Below are positions 1 to 7,425 of a stretch of DNA of 22,698 bases, piece after piece; the stretch's first letter is position 1; every line of letters begins with the position of its first letter. The stretch covers positions 1 to 22,698 of the forward strand of contig JAOPGA020000616.1 of the NCBI GenBank assembly GCA_026419775.2. Direction: 5' to 3'. A model generated the notes under the pieces. That model had not been told where the DNA came from and ran no database searches. It saw only the letters and a list, made by a program, of their open reading frames with translations. The translations under genes and the position numbers were made by a program. This DNA is from Acrasis kona (Eukaryota > Heterolobosea > Eutetramitea > Acrasida > Acrasidae).

Positions 1-572
1 GTTGCTGGTTGATATCTTCAACACCTTGATCAAATTGTTCAACAACTTGTTCTCTCTGTTGTGAAGGTTGTTGTTGGGAACAAGATTGTACTTGCAGCGA
101 GTTGTTTTGAGGTTGAGTCTGCTATAGTCCTGGAAAGTTATGATCCTGCAACAATGCAGTGCGTGTTTGTTGTAGTAGGTGCGATCTAGTTAATTGGAAG
201 GCAGGTCCATTTGTAACTGCCTCTAAAGCACAATGTTGCTCTCATTGTAATGGTGTCTGTGGTGCTTATATTTGAGCTTGTGGTGGTACTTGAACTGGTG
301 GTGTTTGGGCTTGAGCTTGTGGTGTCTGAATTAGATGTTGTGCAATTTGAAGTTGAAATGGCCCTTGGTTCATGTTTCTTTGTCTTCTACGCATTAGGCG
401 ATCGGCTGCAATCTCCCATGCTGTACTATTAAAGAAAGACATCATCATGTCTACATATTGGGCCTCATTTGCTTTTGTTGTAGTTTTTGGTACGCCTGTG
501 ACTGCGTAATTTTCTCGGCACTATTGGTCAAAGGCTTCATACAAAGCATTGCTGTTGTTGTCAACATCAGCC
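1..572 (-). pseudogene. Decayed Gln-rich protein gene, 3' end outside window
   Basis: One minus-strand frame can be followed from an ATG at 572 to the window edge. It begins MADVDNNSNALYEAFDQ, continues through an Asn/Ala/Arg-rich stretch (FFNSTAWEIAADRLMRRRQR), then becomes very rich in Gln and Pro and stays Gln-rich to the edge. About four in-frame stops interrupt it, but the frame never shifts and the composition is the same on both sides of each stop, so this is one decayed reading frame. All four stops could derive from Gln or Arg codons by C-to-T change. I do not recognise the family. It could be a transposon accessory protein or a host regulator. A LINE stub lies about 45 bp upstream of the ATG. 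Confidence 0.5.
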
Positions 573-615
573 ATGGTATAGACGCCCGTGGCTCGCTCAC
601 ATAACATATTGCGGA

Positions 616-632
616 ATTGTGTAAATATGTTC
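616..632. repeat. Target-site duplication, left copy of LINE stub
   Basis: ATTGTGTAAATATGTTC occurs here and again, perfectly, at 730-746, directly flanking the LINE fragment between them. A 17-bp perfect direct repeat around a poly(A)-ended fragment is the mark of target-primed reverse transcription. Confidence 0.9.
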
Positions 633-729
633 TTTTTGTATAAATCGCATTCTGTGAAAAGCTTTATTAGAATAAATTTACATATTTATAAATGACTCTA
701 TACAGCCGAAGGCCCGCCTAGCTTGGCGG
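633..729 (-). mobile_element. 97-bp 5'-truncated LINE 3' end
   Basis: Read on the minus strand this holds only the last codons of the LINE ORF, the stop, about 75 bp of 3' UTR and a short A-run, then the duplicated target. It is nearly identical to the 3' end of the copy at 8583-8945 (about four differences by eye) and more diverged from the copy at 2263-2712. The 5' truncation falls at the base of a small hairpin, CCGCC-AAGCTA-GGCGG, present in all three copies. Confidence 0.9.
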
Positions 730-746
730 ATTGTGTAAATATGTTC
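730..746. repeat. Target-site duplication, right copy of LINE stub
   Basis: This is the second perfect copy of ATTGTGTAAATATGTTC, matching 616-632. Confidence 0.9.
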
Positions 747-1114
747 ACTCTTCCTGTAATAGTATCTTTCAAACTTGACATGTTTTCACAACATAAAATT
801 TTGATTAAAGGAAAATTGAAATTCTCTGTTTGCCTAAAGATTGGTTGTTTGTAATTAATTTATTGTCAATATACAAATTGGTTGAATTTTATGTCCCTGC
901 TTTTTTGCAAATGACAATATTAACAAAGAATATACAATACAGAAATAAATAGAGACAATAAATTGTATTATTGCAATACAGTCCTGGTTAAAAAAATACT
1001 GTAAAATGTGAAGTGTTTACGCTGTTATTTATAAAACAGATTAGATTTTTTGGTTTTATATTAAATAATTTCATATCTGGACCTTTTTCAACTCTTTAAT
1101 AAAGTATTGTTAAC
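747..1114. other. AT-rich stretch, no gene seen
   Basis: I see no open frame with protein-like composition, no RNA gene and no obvious repeat here. It has many short A and T runs. Confidence 0.5.
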
Positions 1115-1439
1115 TCAAGTGAGCTTAGACCACTTGATTTTGTAAACAGTTGTAGTAGTTGTAGCACCCCTTTGATCTCCAACATGTTGATGTGGCTCCT
1201 GCTCTCCTCCTCTGACCATCTGCCCGCTACTGCTGCCTCCTGGAAGACTCCTCCATAGGCGGATTTGGAGCTGTCTGATTTTGATATAACATCTCCAGCC
1301 CTTCTCTTTGGCTCTTCTGGTTATCTTTTGTTGGAGATTGAACACATTGAGGCGAAGTGGTTGTATGATTATTGTTGAGAAGTTCAGACGCCCCACAAGA
1401 GATGATAATTTCTAGATTGGAGCCGTCTCTCAAGATAGC
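1115..1439 (-). other. Unassigned stretch beside RT fossil
   Basis: A 93-codon minus-strand open frame (1115-1396) covers most of this interval, but its product (Arg/Gln/Ser-rich, with no motif) resembles nothing I know. It lies just past the end of the DIRS-like RT on the same strand, so it may be the decayed remainder of that element. Confidence 0.25.
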
Positions 1440-1957
1440 ATTTCCTTGATCTCTATTTACAAGTTCTCTATCTTGCTCTCTAATATGTGAAGTCCCCCTA
1501 TTTGGGTGTTGAACTTTACTCCTAAATGGATTAAGCATTGGGTCGGCTGCAACTTGCTTATTGATTTGGAAATGATCCATCCCAAATCTTGGAATACGTT
1601 CACAGCAATGTTTATGGAGCAAGAGCATGCTTCTCGAAACGGTGCCAAAATGATGATGTCGTCCAAATAGCTGTATGCCATCACTCCGTACCTCCTGAGA
1701 ATGAGGATCACTTGCTTGACAATCTTGGTGAATTCCCTGGGTGCAATGTTTATTCCAAAAGGGAGGACTTTGTACCTCAGTATCCTGTCCCGATGTTTGA
1801 ATGACAAGAGGTCCCAAATTGATTTGTGCATGGGAATGTGATAATAACCCAATACTAGGTCCAGTGAAGCCATCCATAGCCCCTTTCTCATGCACAGAGC
1901 AATTAATTCCAATGTATCTAATTTGAATTTCTTGGCGTCCCAATTGTGGTTGATTGT
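1440..1957 (-). mobile_element. DIRS-like retroelement fossil, RT domain
   Basis: The minus-strand translation carries the palm of a tyrosine-recombinase (DIRS/Ngaro-type) reverse transcriptase. Visible motifs in order are KKFKLDTLELI, WMASLDLVLGYYHIPMH (motif A), YKVLPFGINIAPREFTKI (motif B), YSYLDDIIILAP (motif C, YLDD box) and CLIHLGVKFN. The LPFG..IAPR and YLDD-with-LAP forms are typical of DIRS and unlike LINE RTs. Only the RT core is visible. I found no Gag-like, RNase H or tyrosine recombinase part, so this is a partial, dead copy. It is joined in frame to a LINE RT piece on its upstream side. Confidence 0.75.
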
Positions 1958-2190
1958 ATTAAGCAGTTTGGAGAAAAGCTTGTATATGGTGTTTAACAGA
2001 GTAATTTGGCGGAAGTTGTCAACCTTGTACTCTGATCCCTTTTTGTGTATAAGCCAGATGCGACCAGCTTTCCAAGAAGTGGGAACCTGCTTAGAAACCA
2101 TACAATCATTAAAGATTGATAGAATGGTCTCCACAATGAGGGGTGGAGCATGCTTCCATAGTTCATAGGGCACAGTATGGACAATTATTT
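1958..2190 (-). mobile_element. LINE reverse transcriptase fragment, 5' RT motifs
   Basis: The minus-strand frame reads PYELWKHAPPLIVETILSI, then VPTSWKAGRIWLIHKKGS and NFRQITLLNTIYKLFSKLL. These are the standard N-terminal RT motifs of LINEs (VP..W....I.LI.KKGS..D..NFR.I.LLN..YK). The match stops at about 1957, where DIRS-type RT sequence takes over without a break in frame, giving a 238-codon chimeric open frame (1457-2173). It is a fragment: neither the palm nor a 3' end of this LINE is present here. It may belong to the LINE family seen elsewhere in the window, but no overlapping RT region is available to compare. Confidence 0.75.
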
Positions 2191-2244
2191 AGCTACAGAG
2201 CAAGCGATATTTTTGTTAAAAAGCAAGCTAAACTCCAAGAAAAG

Positions 2245-2262
2245 AGACCACAACTGCGATAA
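2245..2262. repeat. Target-site duplication, left copy
   Basis: AGACCACAACTGCGATAA here matches 2713-2730 with one G/A difference. The two copies flank a LINE 3' end immediately on both sides. Confidence 0.85.
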
Positions 2263-2712
2263 GACAAATCTCCCATACCAATTGGGTGAACTCTTATCTG
2301 GTGAACTCGTGCAATCTGCTATACTCCGCTAATCTGCACATGGTTGACAACTCGCTGCTAAAGTTCATTCTGGAATCTTCCATTCACACTATATCAAAGT
2401 GGTTTTGATTTTGACAAACATCCTACAACTGACAAACGCAAAGTTACTATTTATGCTAATTTACTTGGTTACACTAGTATGGATGTAGTTAAGCGCTTTT
2501 TAAACAAGATACCAGTCAAAAAACCACTCCAAGTGTTGAGGAAGATATCAACAATCTTGATGCAAACCTCTTACTCCATCTGGCACATGCACTGCGCAAC
2601 CCATGCCAACAAATCCGCCAAGCTAGGCGGACCTTCAGCTGTATAAAGTCATTTATACATATGTAAATAATTTCTAACAAAGCTTGTTGCAGAATGCAAT
2701 TTATAAAAAAAA
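2263..2712 (+). mobile_element. LINE copy, 5'-truncated and internally deleted
   Basis: The first part (about 2275-2365) matches the reverse complement of about 22190-22280, the region just before the RNase H domain of the right-hand LINE. At about 2366 the sequence jumps to the family's C-terminus, in the frame LPFTLYQSGFDFDKH ... LLGYTSMDVVKRF ... IPVKKPLQVLRKIS ... KLGGPSAV, with the stop at 2644-2646. A 3' UTR and an A-run follow. The RNase H and zinc-knuckle segments are therefore deleted. An 18-bp target duplication (2245-2262 and 2713-2730) sets both ends, so the minus-strand RT piece at 1958-2190 is not part of this insertion. Confidence 0.88.
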
Positions 2713-2730
2713 AGACCACAACTGCAATAA
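2713..2730. repeat. Target-site duplication, right copy
   Basis: AGACCACAACTGCAATAA directly follows the LINE A-run and matches 2245-2262. Confidence 0.85.
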
Positions 2731-2779
2731 CAACAATTGTAATAACTCTGAGAAAGAAGCCGATGAACATGAATCTTTC

Positions 2780-2940
2780 AAATTGAAGTTGAACATAAAA
2801 ACTCTTTTATAATCAATCAATAGTTCTAGTTTGTTGACAATTTGTATTAAAAGATCCATCAGCAAATTCTCTTTGTGTTGGGCTTTTTCAATTTGATTTA
2901 AGAGGGGATAATACAAATTGTCAAAACCTTTAGCCTTTAT
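2780..2940 (-). other. Possible coiled-coil coding remnant
   Basis: A minus-strand frame reads YYPLLNQIEKAQHKENLLM and then DLLIQIVNKLELLIDYKRV, an amphipathic Leu/Ile pattern like the C-terminal coil of a transposon DNA-binding protein. There is no ATG and no neighbouring domain, so it is weakly supported. The flanking 2940-3090 shows nothing clear. Confidence 0.25.
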
Positions 2941-3089
2941 TGGTGGGCCATTATTTTTTTATGCCAAAGAGCGGGGAAACAAGAATCCACACATAATAAA
3001 ACACAACATTTTATTGAACAATATTAAGCCTCTGTCTTTTTTGTTTCCTACATTTACTTCGTTGGCTCTTACATTTACATCCTGACTTT

Positions 3090-3950
3090 TATTGACCAAA
3101 TTTACCAACTTTGAGTGCACGTGGTTGATCACATTGCAAGTGCACAGCCCTCATTAATGTAATATCATCCGTAGTATTGTGTATCGGGTAATTATCCATA
3201 TTTTCCTCATAAATTACTTTAGACAAAGTGGATGTAACTGTTGACTAATGTCATACCTCAATAAATTGCATGTAATTCTTCCTAAGATAGACAATAGTTC
3301 TACATTCTCATGTTCTCCTTCCATCAAGTCATTTAATGTGTTAGATCCTTAGTGTACACCTTATACATAATCTAATTTATACGGTAGATAAGATTACCTG
3401 TAAGGGTTCTATCTGGAACTTTTTGTAATTTACCGGTAGATTGTACTTTACTATAGTCTGGATTAATTTATCTCTTTGGTCTATCACCTCCTCTGGAGTC
3501 TTACCCGAAACGAGAAAATCATCTACTTGCACCAATATAGATGGATCTGTTATAGCTGCAATGTGATTTATCAATGTTACACACACATTACCACTGGTGG
3601 TCGCTCCTTGTAAGCACTTGACAAAATAATAGTACTGACAATTAAATCAAATTCCCAAGTATGGTTGCGATTCCTTTATTACTGGAATATTATGATAACA
3701 ATCTTTGATATCAATTATACATCCCCAGGAATTCTCTTTGACTACCTTAAAAATATCACTACATTTTGGAAGATTACGCTGGTTATGTGGCAATTGCTCA
3801 CTGAGTTAAGGCTTTTTGAAATGAAATTATTTGTTGTTTTTGTACCTCTAATAAATTTTTGAAGTTTCCAATGGTTTTTCAATTCCTTTTGCACGCTCCG
3901 CTAACTTCCAAGGGAAGTTGAAATCAATTGGACGGAATTGAACTTTATCT
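3090..3950 (-). mobile_element. Retroelement fossil, RT palm (Ty3/DIRS-like)
   Basis: Minus-strand reading gives RPIDFNFPWKLAERAKGIEK, later WGCIIDIKDCYHNIPV (RT motif A), a QGATTSG stretch in the motif B position and SILVQVDDFLVSGKTPEEV (motif C, VDD box) followed by LPVNYKKFQIEP. Coding-like sequence continues on the same strand to about 3090. The order and spacing fit a Ty3/DIRS-type retroelement and not a LINE. It is clearly broken in several places. No long terminal repeats, integrase or recombinase are visible. It differs enough from the RT at 1440-1957 to be a separate family. Confidence 0.6.
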
Positions 3951-4395
3951 GTGTGAATTTGAAGTTCTACTGAGTTCTAACTCTCTGAGTTCACTACTAG
4001 GTAGTACAATATGCCGGTTATGCAATGAACATTTGGATAGTGTTATTGTGTACCCTCATGTCAAGAACTGTCTATGCTCCTATGAGAAGAAGTACAGGCT
4101 TGGTGTTTATTATGAAGAATTTCAGATTTACAACCGAGGTAACACAATTTCGGTTGAGCAACCTGTCAAAAAACAAAGGCTCATGTTGTCATCTCAAAAG
4201 CCAATTTATGCCAGCAATGAAGATGGTGTAGAGTCTCCGCTGAACAATGTTGGTTACCAGGATTCCCTTTACAACAGCAAGAAGCTCATTAGTAAGCAGT
4301 TGGAATGTGTGTTACATGACATAAAATCCTGCCCTTCCTGTCTACAATTCAAAAGTCTGTGGAAAAGCAATGGTCCAATTAATACCGGTATGTAA
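3928..4395 (+). CDS. Hypothetical zinc-finger-like protein (155 codons open)
   Basis: I do not recognise this protein. The open frame encodes an acidic start (ELYLCEFEVLLSS), then CRLCNEHLDSVIVYPHVKNC, whose C-x2-C-x11-H-x3-C spacing looks like a C2HC finger, followed by an Asp/Ser-rich linker and a second Cys cluster, CVLHDIKSCPSC. There is no ATG near the start, so the 5' end may be an earlier exon. The frame closes just after a GTATGT (4388), a good 5' splice site in this genome, so more coding sequence may follow an intron. It overlaps the retroelement fossil on the other strand by about 20 bp. It could be a host gene exon or a transposon-encoded DNA-binding protein. Confidence 0.4.
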   Translation: MDGIELYLCEFEVLLSSNSLSSLLGSTICRLCNEHLDSVIVYPHVKNCLCSYEKKYRLGVYYEEFQIYNRGNTISVEQPVKKQRLMLSSQKPIYASNEDGVESPLNNVGYQDSLYNSKKLISKQLECVLHDIKSCPSCLQFKSLWKSNGPINTGM

Positions 4396-4494
4396 TCCTA
4401 CCAAGCCATATAACAACAAGCCCCTTTCACTCAAATTAGCCAATAATTTCTGATTTGTTGAAAAAAGAAACATAAAATAATAATTTATTTATCA

Positions 4495-4790
4495 TTGACC
4501 CTCTCTTTGTTGAACTCCTTTAGACCCTACAGTTCCTTGTTGATTCTGCAAATCATCTCTTGCAGCGCTTCTCTTCTTCAACAGCTGGTCTTGATGGTCT
4601 AGTGCCTACACTGATTCATATTTATCTACATTAATAACCTCAGTTTCAAGCATTTGACTATTATAAGGTTTGGTAGATTTGTCACTAGCGGCATCATAGT
4701 CCTGGGTGAAATCTGCATCCTGCAGATAGGTCAAGTTACTTGCTGCATTTTGTCTAATACAGTCTTGTTAGTAGGCAATTTATATAATAA
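4495..4790 (-). pseudogene. C-terminal remnant of an unidentified gene
   Basis: A minus-strand frame reads NLTYLQDADFTQDYDAASDK, continues through MLETEVINVDKYESV, has one in-frame stop, and resumes LDHQDQLLKKRSAARDDLQN before ending in TGA TAA at about 4497. An AATAAA-like signal follows. Acidic then basic/Gln composition suggests a real C-terminus. The family is unknown. It lies upstream of, and on the same strand as, the retroelement fossil at 3090-3950, but nothing shows they belong together. Confidence 0.35.
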
Positions 4791-4799
4791 CGTCAATTA

Positions 4800-5371
4800 C
4801 AATCATGGTTGATAAACTATGGAAATGGAAAATCAAACTTTAATTTCCCATTTTTCAAAAAGCCACTTATATAAAATATTGATTTATCAATTGACATCAA
4901 ATAACAAAATTTCAACTTGTAAATAAATCTTTATGTTAATAGCCATCATCATTGAGAGATTGCTTTATTTTAATATATATTTTCTTATTTAAACTAACAA
5001 AGTGCCCAAGCTTCCTTTTCATATTGTATAAACCACCACACACTAACATACAGCCAGCAAAAAGGGTATGGCAATGTCAGAATTTACCAGAAATAGACTT
5101 ACAGTGTTTCATGAATCAATTAACATGCTCAATACTTTTCTGCTTTGCATAACTCACTTTATAAAAAAGTAATCTCTCTTTGACATTGTAATCGGGTACC
5201 CCAACATTGTAAGAAGGGTAAAATATTGTAATCTAAAATTCCTTATTTATCTATTTTAAAAATATCATCGGCTATTATCATTGCGGAAATTTGGAGTACC
5301 CGGTGTGTCATTTCAAATAATTTGTTTGAGCTCCACTAGGCTGATTGTTAACAGTATCTTATTCTCATAAG
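4800..5371. other. AT-rich stretch, no gene seen
   Basis: The only open frame of note (4952-5152 on plus) has no protein-like features. The one structure I see is the inverted repeat at 5193-5302. Confidence 0.45.
5193..5302. repeat. Short inverted repeat, possible MITE
   Basis: CGGGTACCCCAA (5193-5204) matches the reverse complement of 5291-5302 at 11 of 12 positions, enclosing 86 bp of non-coding AT-rich DNA. I see no convincing target duplication, so a miniature transposon is only a possibility. Confidence 0.3.
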
Positions 5372-5716
5372 TCATTTTTGGGTATATTGTCCAGCGCTGT
5401 TTTCATAGTGGAGATTAATCACTAAAACATATCCCTTATTGAAAGGGAGATTCTTAACTTCCTCTCCATTATTACCTTCCTCCTCGCTATCATCCTCATC
5501 TTCCTCATTCTCATCCTCTTCCTTGTCCTCATCCTCCTTTTTGTCTGTATCAGGAAAAATTTCAATTCTACTGTTTTGGTCGTGGGGAAGATTTAGACGG
5601 TTATATAACACCTTTAAATATTTGGTTACAAATGTAATCAAAGAGGTGGAAGTGAATTGTAATGAGGCTTGGTCACACTCAGCGACATTATGTTTTTGAC
5701 TCGTTAGATACCTCAT
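5372..5716 (-). CDS. Hypothetical acidic protein, 114 aa
   Basis: The frame runs uninterrupted from an ATG at 5716. The N-terminal half is ordinary (FTSTSLITFVTKYLKVLYNR). The middle is an almost pure Asp/Glu run (about residues 58-86), followed by a short ordinary tail, YVLVINLHYENSAGQ. Acidic runs like this are common in nuclear proteins, but a GA-rich low-complexity tract can also stay open by chance, and its opposite strand is also open. No family is recognised. A perfect 11-bp hairpin sits 16 bp upstream of the ATG. Confidence 0.3.
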   Translation of the reverse strand: MRYLTSQKHNVAECDQASLQFTSTSLITFVTKYLKVLYNRLNLPHDQNSRIEIFPDTDKKEDEDKEEDENEEDEDDSEEEGNNGEEVKNLPFNKGYVLVINLHYENSAGQYTQK

Positions 5717-5732
5717 TCACAGGTTTTTTATA

Positions 5733-5760
5733 TTAAATATATTTGGCATAATATATTTAA
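5733..5760. repeat. Perfect AT-rich hairpin
   Basis: TTAAATATATT and AATATATTTAA form a perfect 11-bp stem with a 6-nt loop (TGGCAT). It lies between two minus-strand ORFs, upstream of the acidic one, and could be a promoter element, a transcription-end structure or chance in AT-rich DNA. Confidence 0.5.
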
Positions 5761-5974
5761 AGGATTTACCAATGAGGAAAAGGTTCTCCGCGTCGGATAT
5801 CCGATGATTCTAATCATTTCCACACATATAGCTTCAGAAGTAATAACTAGAAAATATATTATGGTTGTTACAAAATATTCAGTTTCTCTTATCTAAAAGG
5901 GAATGCTTTTAAAACAACAACTCAGCAGGTAAAGGGTGATAGAAGAAATAAAAACAAGTATTTCCAATCAAGTT

Positions 5975-6940
5975 TTATTTTTCTTTAGGCAGATTAGGGT
6001 GCAACGAGCAAAGGTCTGTGAACAATACAATAGACATTTGTTCCCCGCTACGTATTTGTAGGTTGTGATGATGGATACATGCGGCGTTGAAACTGAAAAT
6101 GTCGCTAGGCTGAATGTCAACGACGGCGTCAACTTCCTCAAGTACAAGTTCTGCGCCAGTGTACTCTCCAAACGGTATAACAAGACAGTGTCCAAACTTT
6201 GGATCTCCTTTGTCAACATGCTTATTTAACGACAATCCAAAGTTTACGGCTACACAATTAAAAGGTGGAAATGCCCTTGTCTCTCCCATTGGTACGTTTG
6301 ACTTCATGTACGTCTCGTATAGCTCTGGTCTATTTTTTTTAACGTAACAGTCGATAAAATCAAACAGTTCCCTGTTGCCACTAATCCATGTTTTCACGTG
6401 TACGTTTTTAGTGTCGCTTGTAATGAAAACCTCTTTTGCTGTTTTTCTCCAAGACCCAAAGTGATGTACTTTTTTTTTACCCCTGACACTGCTTTCTTCA
6501 CCTGGATAATAATTCAACCTTAACGTCTTTGTAGTTTCTAGTAAATTGTCAATAAGGTGTTTTGGGATTGCAGACTTATGAAGGTAAGCATGTGAGGCAC
6601 CTAGCGGCGACTTTGCCTCCCACGAATAATTAATTTGGGTTTTTTCGTGCCGCTTGCTCTGTTCGTATAAGAACACCTCCCCTTTGCCAGACTTTGAAGA
6701 AGGTATAATAGTAACCTGTGTCTGTTCAGGAGTGAAGATAACTTCATCATTGTTTGGTGTAGGTGTTTCGGTTGTTGACGTCACCTTTTGCGTTGCGTTG
6801 CTCGTCAAACGGTGGGTTGCAAGTCGCTCCAACTTTTTGCGAAGGCGGTATTCTTTTTGATAGTTGGGATTCTTTTCATTAAACTTGCGGTTTGCAATTG
6901 ATACTCTCTTTGCTCTTGCTTGTGTGCTTTTTGACTTCAT
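5975..6940 (-). CDS. TET/JBP-like 2OG-Fe(II) dioxygenase, 321 aa
   Basis: The frame is uninterrupted from ATG (6940) to TAA. Residues 1-45 are very basic and probably bind nucleic acid or direct nuclear import. Residues 45-85 are Thr/Pro/Ser-rich. The C-terminal half (about 140-320) is a double-stranded beta-helix of the TET/JBP type. The H-x-D iron ligands are H241 and D243 in LSLNKHVDKGD, followed by HCLVIPFGEYTGAELVL (the conserved VPFG..GGEL strand pair), the PSDIFSF turn and the distal iron ligand among H290-H292 (CIHHHN), ending in SGEQMSIVLFTD. Family members oxidise 5-methylcytosine or thymine in DNA; in fungi they are expanded and linked to transposons. The usual 2OG-binding Arg two residues before the final Ser is Gln here (QMS), with an Arg at 297 that might replace it, so activity is uncertain. 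By hand count the gene has about 38 CpGs, near expectation, unlike its decayed neighbours. Confidence 0.8.
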   Translation of the reverse strand: MKSKSTQARAKRVSIANRKFNEKNPNYQKEYRLRKKLERLATHRLTSNATQKVTSTTETPTPNNDEVIFTPEQTQVTIIPSSKSGKGEVFLYEQSKRHEKTQINYSWEAKSPLGASHAYLHKSAIPKHLIDNLLETTKTLRLNYYPGEESSVRGKKKVHHFGSWRKTAKEVFITSDTKNVHVKTWISGNRELFDFIDCYVKKNRPELYETYMKSNVPMGETRAFPPFNCVAVNFGLSLNKHVDKGDPKFGHCLVIPFGEYTGAELVLEEVDAVVDIQPSDIFSFNAACIHHHNLQIRSGEQMSIVLFTDLCSLHPNLPKEK

Positions 6941-7002
6941 TTTCTTCTCTTTACAAAGAAATCAATAAAACACGATATGATAACGCACATGATCCATTAT
7001 TA

Positions 7003-7194
7003 TTAACAGCATGAATGCTTCGTTTTAAGTGCTCTGAAAAACATTTGGCTTGGTACCAATCTTAACAGTCTCCACAAAATCTCTGCAGAAGTGACATTGC
7101 ACGTATTACACTTTATAGTGTGCCGGTTGATGTTGTTTGGATTTTTACATTTAGGACATCTTAAGGTGATGGGCTGCTTTGCTGTGTCGGGCAT
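7003..7194 (-). CDS. Small zinc-ribbon protein, 63 aa
   Basis: Starting at the ATG at 7194, the product has CPKC, twelve residues, then CNTC: a classic four-Cys zinc ribbon (C-x2-C-x12-C-x2-C) near residues 13-32. A basic C-terminus ends HSCC. The open frame runs further upstream without another ATG, so an upstream exon cannot be excluded. It ends 62 bp before the ATG of the dioxygenase gene, on the same strand. I tested joining the two by a short intron and found no splice pair that keeps the frame. It may be a cargo partner of the dioxygenase or an independent remnant. Confidence 0.5.
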   Translation of the reverse strand: MPDTAKQPITLRCPKCKNPNNINRHTIKCNTCNVTSAEILWRLLRLVPSQMFFRALKTKHSCC

Positions 7195-7315
7195 CTGTTC
7201 GTTGTTGTTTGCGAGGTTGAATGAACAAAATGGTTTTGTGGTTAAATTGAACAAAAATGGATTAATGATTATATTTATTTTGTATGACCAAATTAGATAT
7301 GCCTATTGACTTATA

Positions 7316-7355
7316 AGTTGCACCCTGATTTTATATTAGTTGCACCCTGATTTTA
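7316..7355. repeat. Two direct copies of AGTTGCACCCTGATTTTA
   Basis: The 18-bp unit occurs at 7316-7333 and again at 7338-7355, a spacing of 22 bp. An inverted partial match (GGGTGCAAC) lies at the far end of the dioxygenase gene, near 5998. Paired units like this can be transposase-binding sites near an element end. Confidence 0.6.
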
Positions 7356-7425
7356 AATATAGACAACGGTGCATAATGTCGCTGAGCATATCCAACATTC
7401 AACAGCAAACTAGACATTGTTATAA

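Noticed and set aside
1-572. Alternative genetic code (stop codons read as Gln) in the Gln-rich frame.
   Set aside because: TGA occurs as well as TAA and TAG, and other frames here end at ordinary stops in sensible places. Decay explains it better.
1958-2712. One LINE insertion with a 5' inversion covering the minus-strand RT piece and the plus-strand 3' end.
   Set aside because: The 18-bp target duplication at 2245-2262 and 2713-2730 places the left end of the plus-strand copy at 2263, so the RT piece is outside it.
2516-2770. A minus-strand ORF across the LINE 3' end.
   Set aside because: It lies antisense to the LINE coding end and UTR and has no protein-like pattern.
5439-5699. A Ser/Leu-rich plus-strand ORF opposite the acidic ORF.
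   Set aside because: It is simply the antisense of the Asp/Glu codon run.
6940-7003. Splicing the zinc-ribbon ORF to the dioxygenase as one protein.
   Set aside because: The splice pairs I tried in the 62-bp gap gave a stop or the wrong frame.
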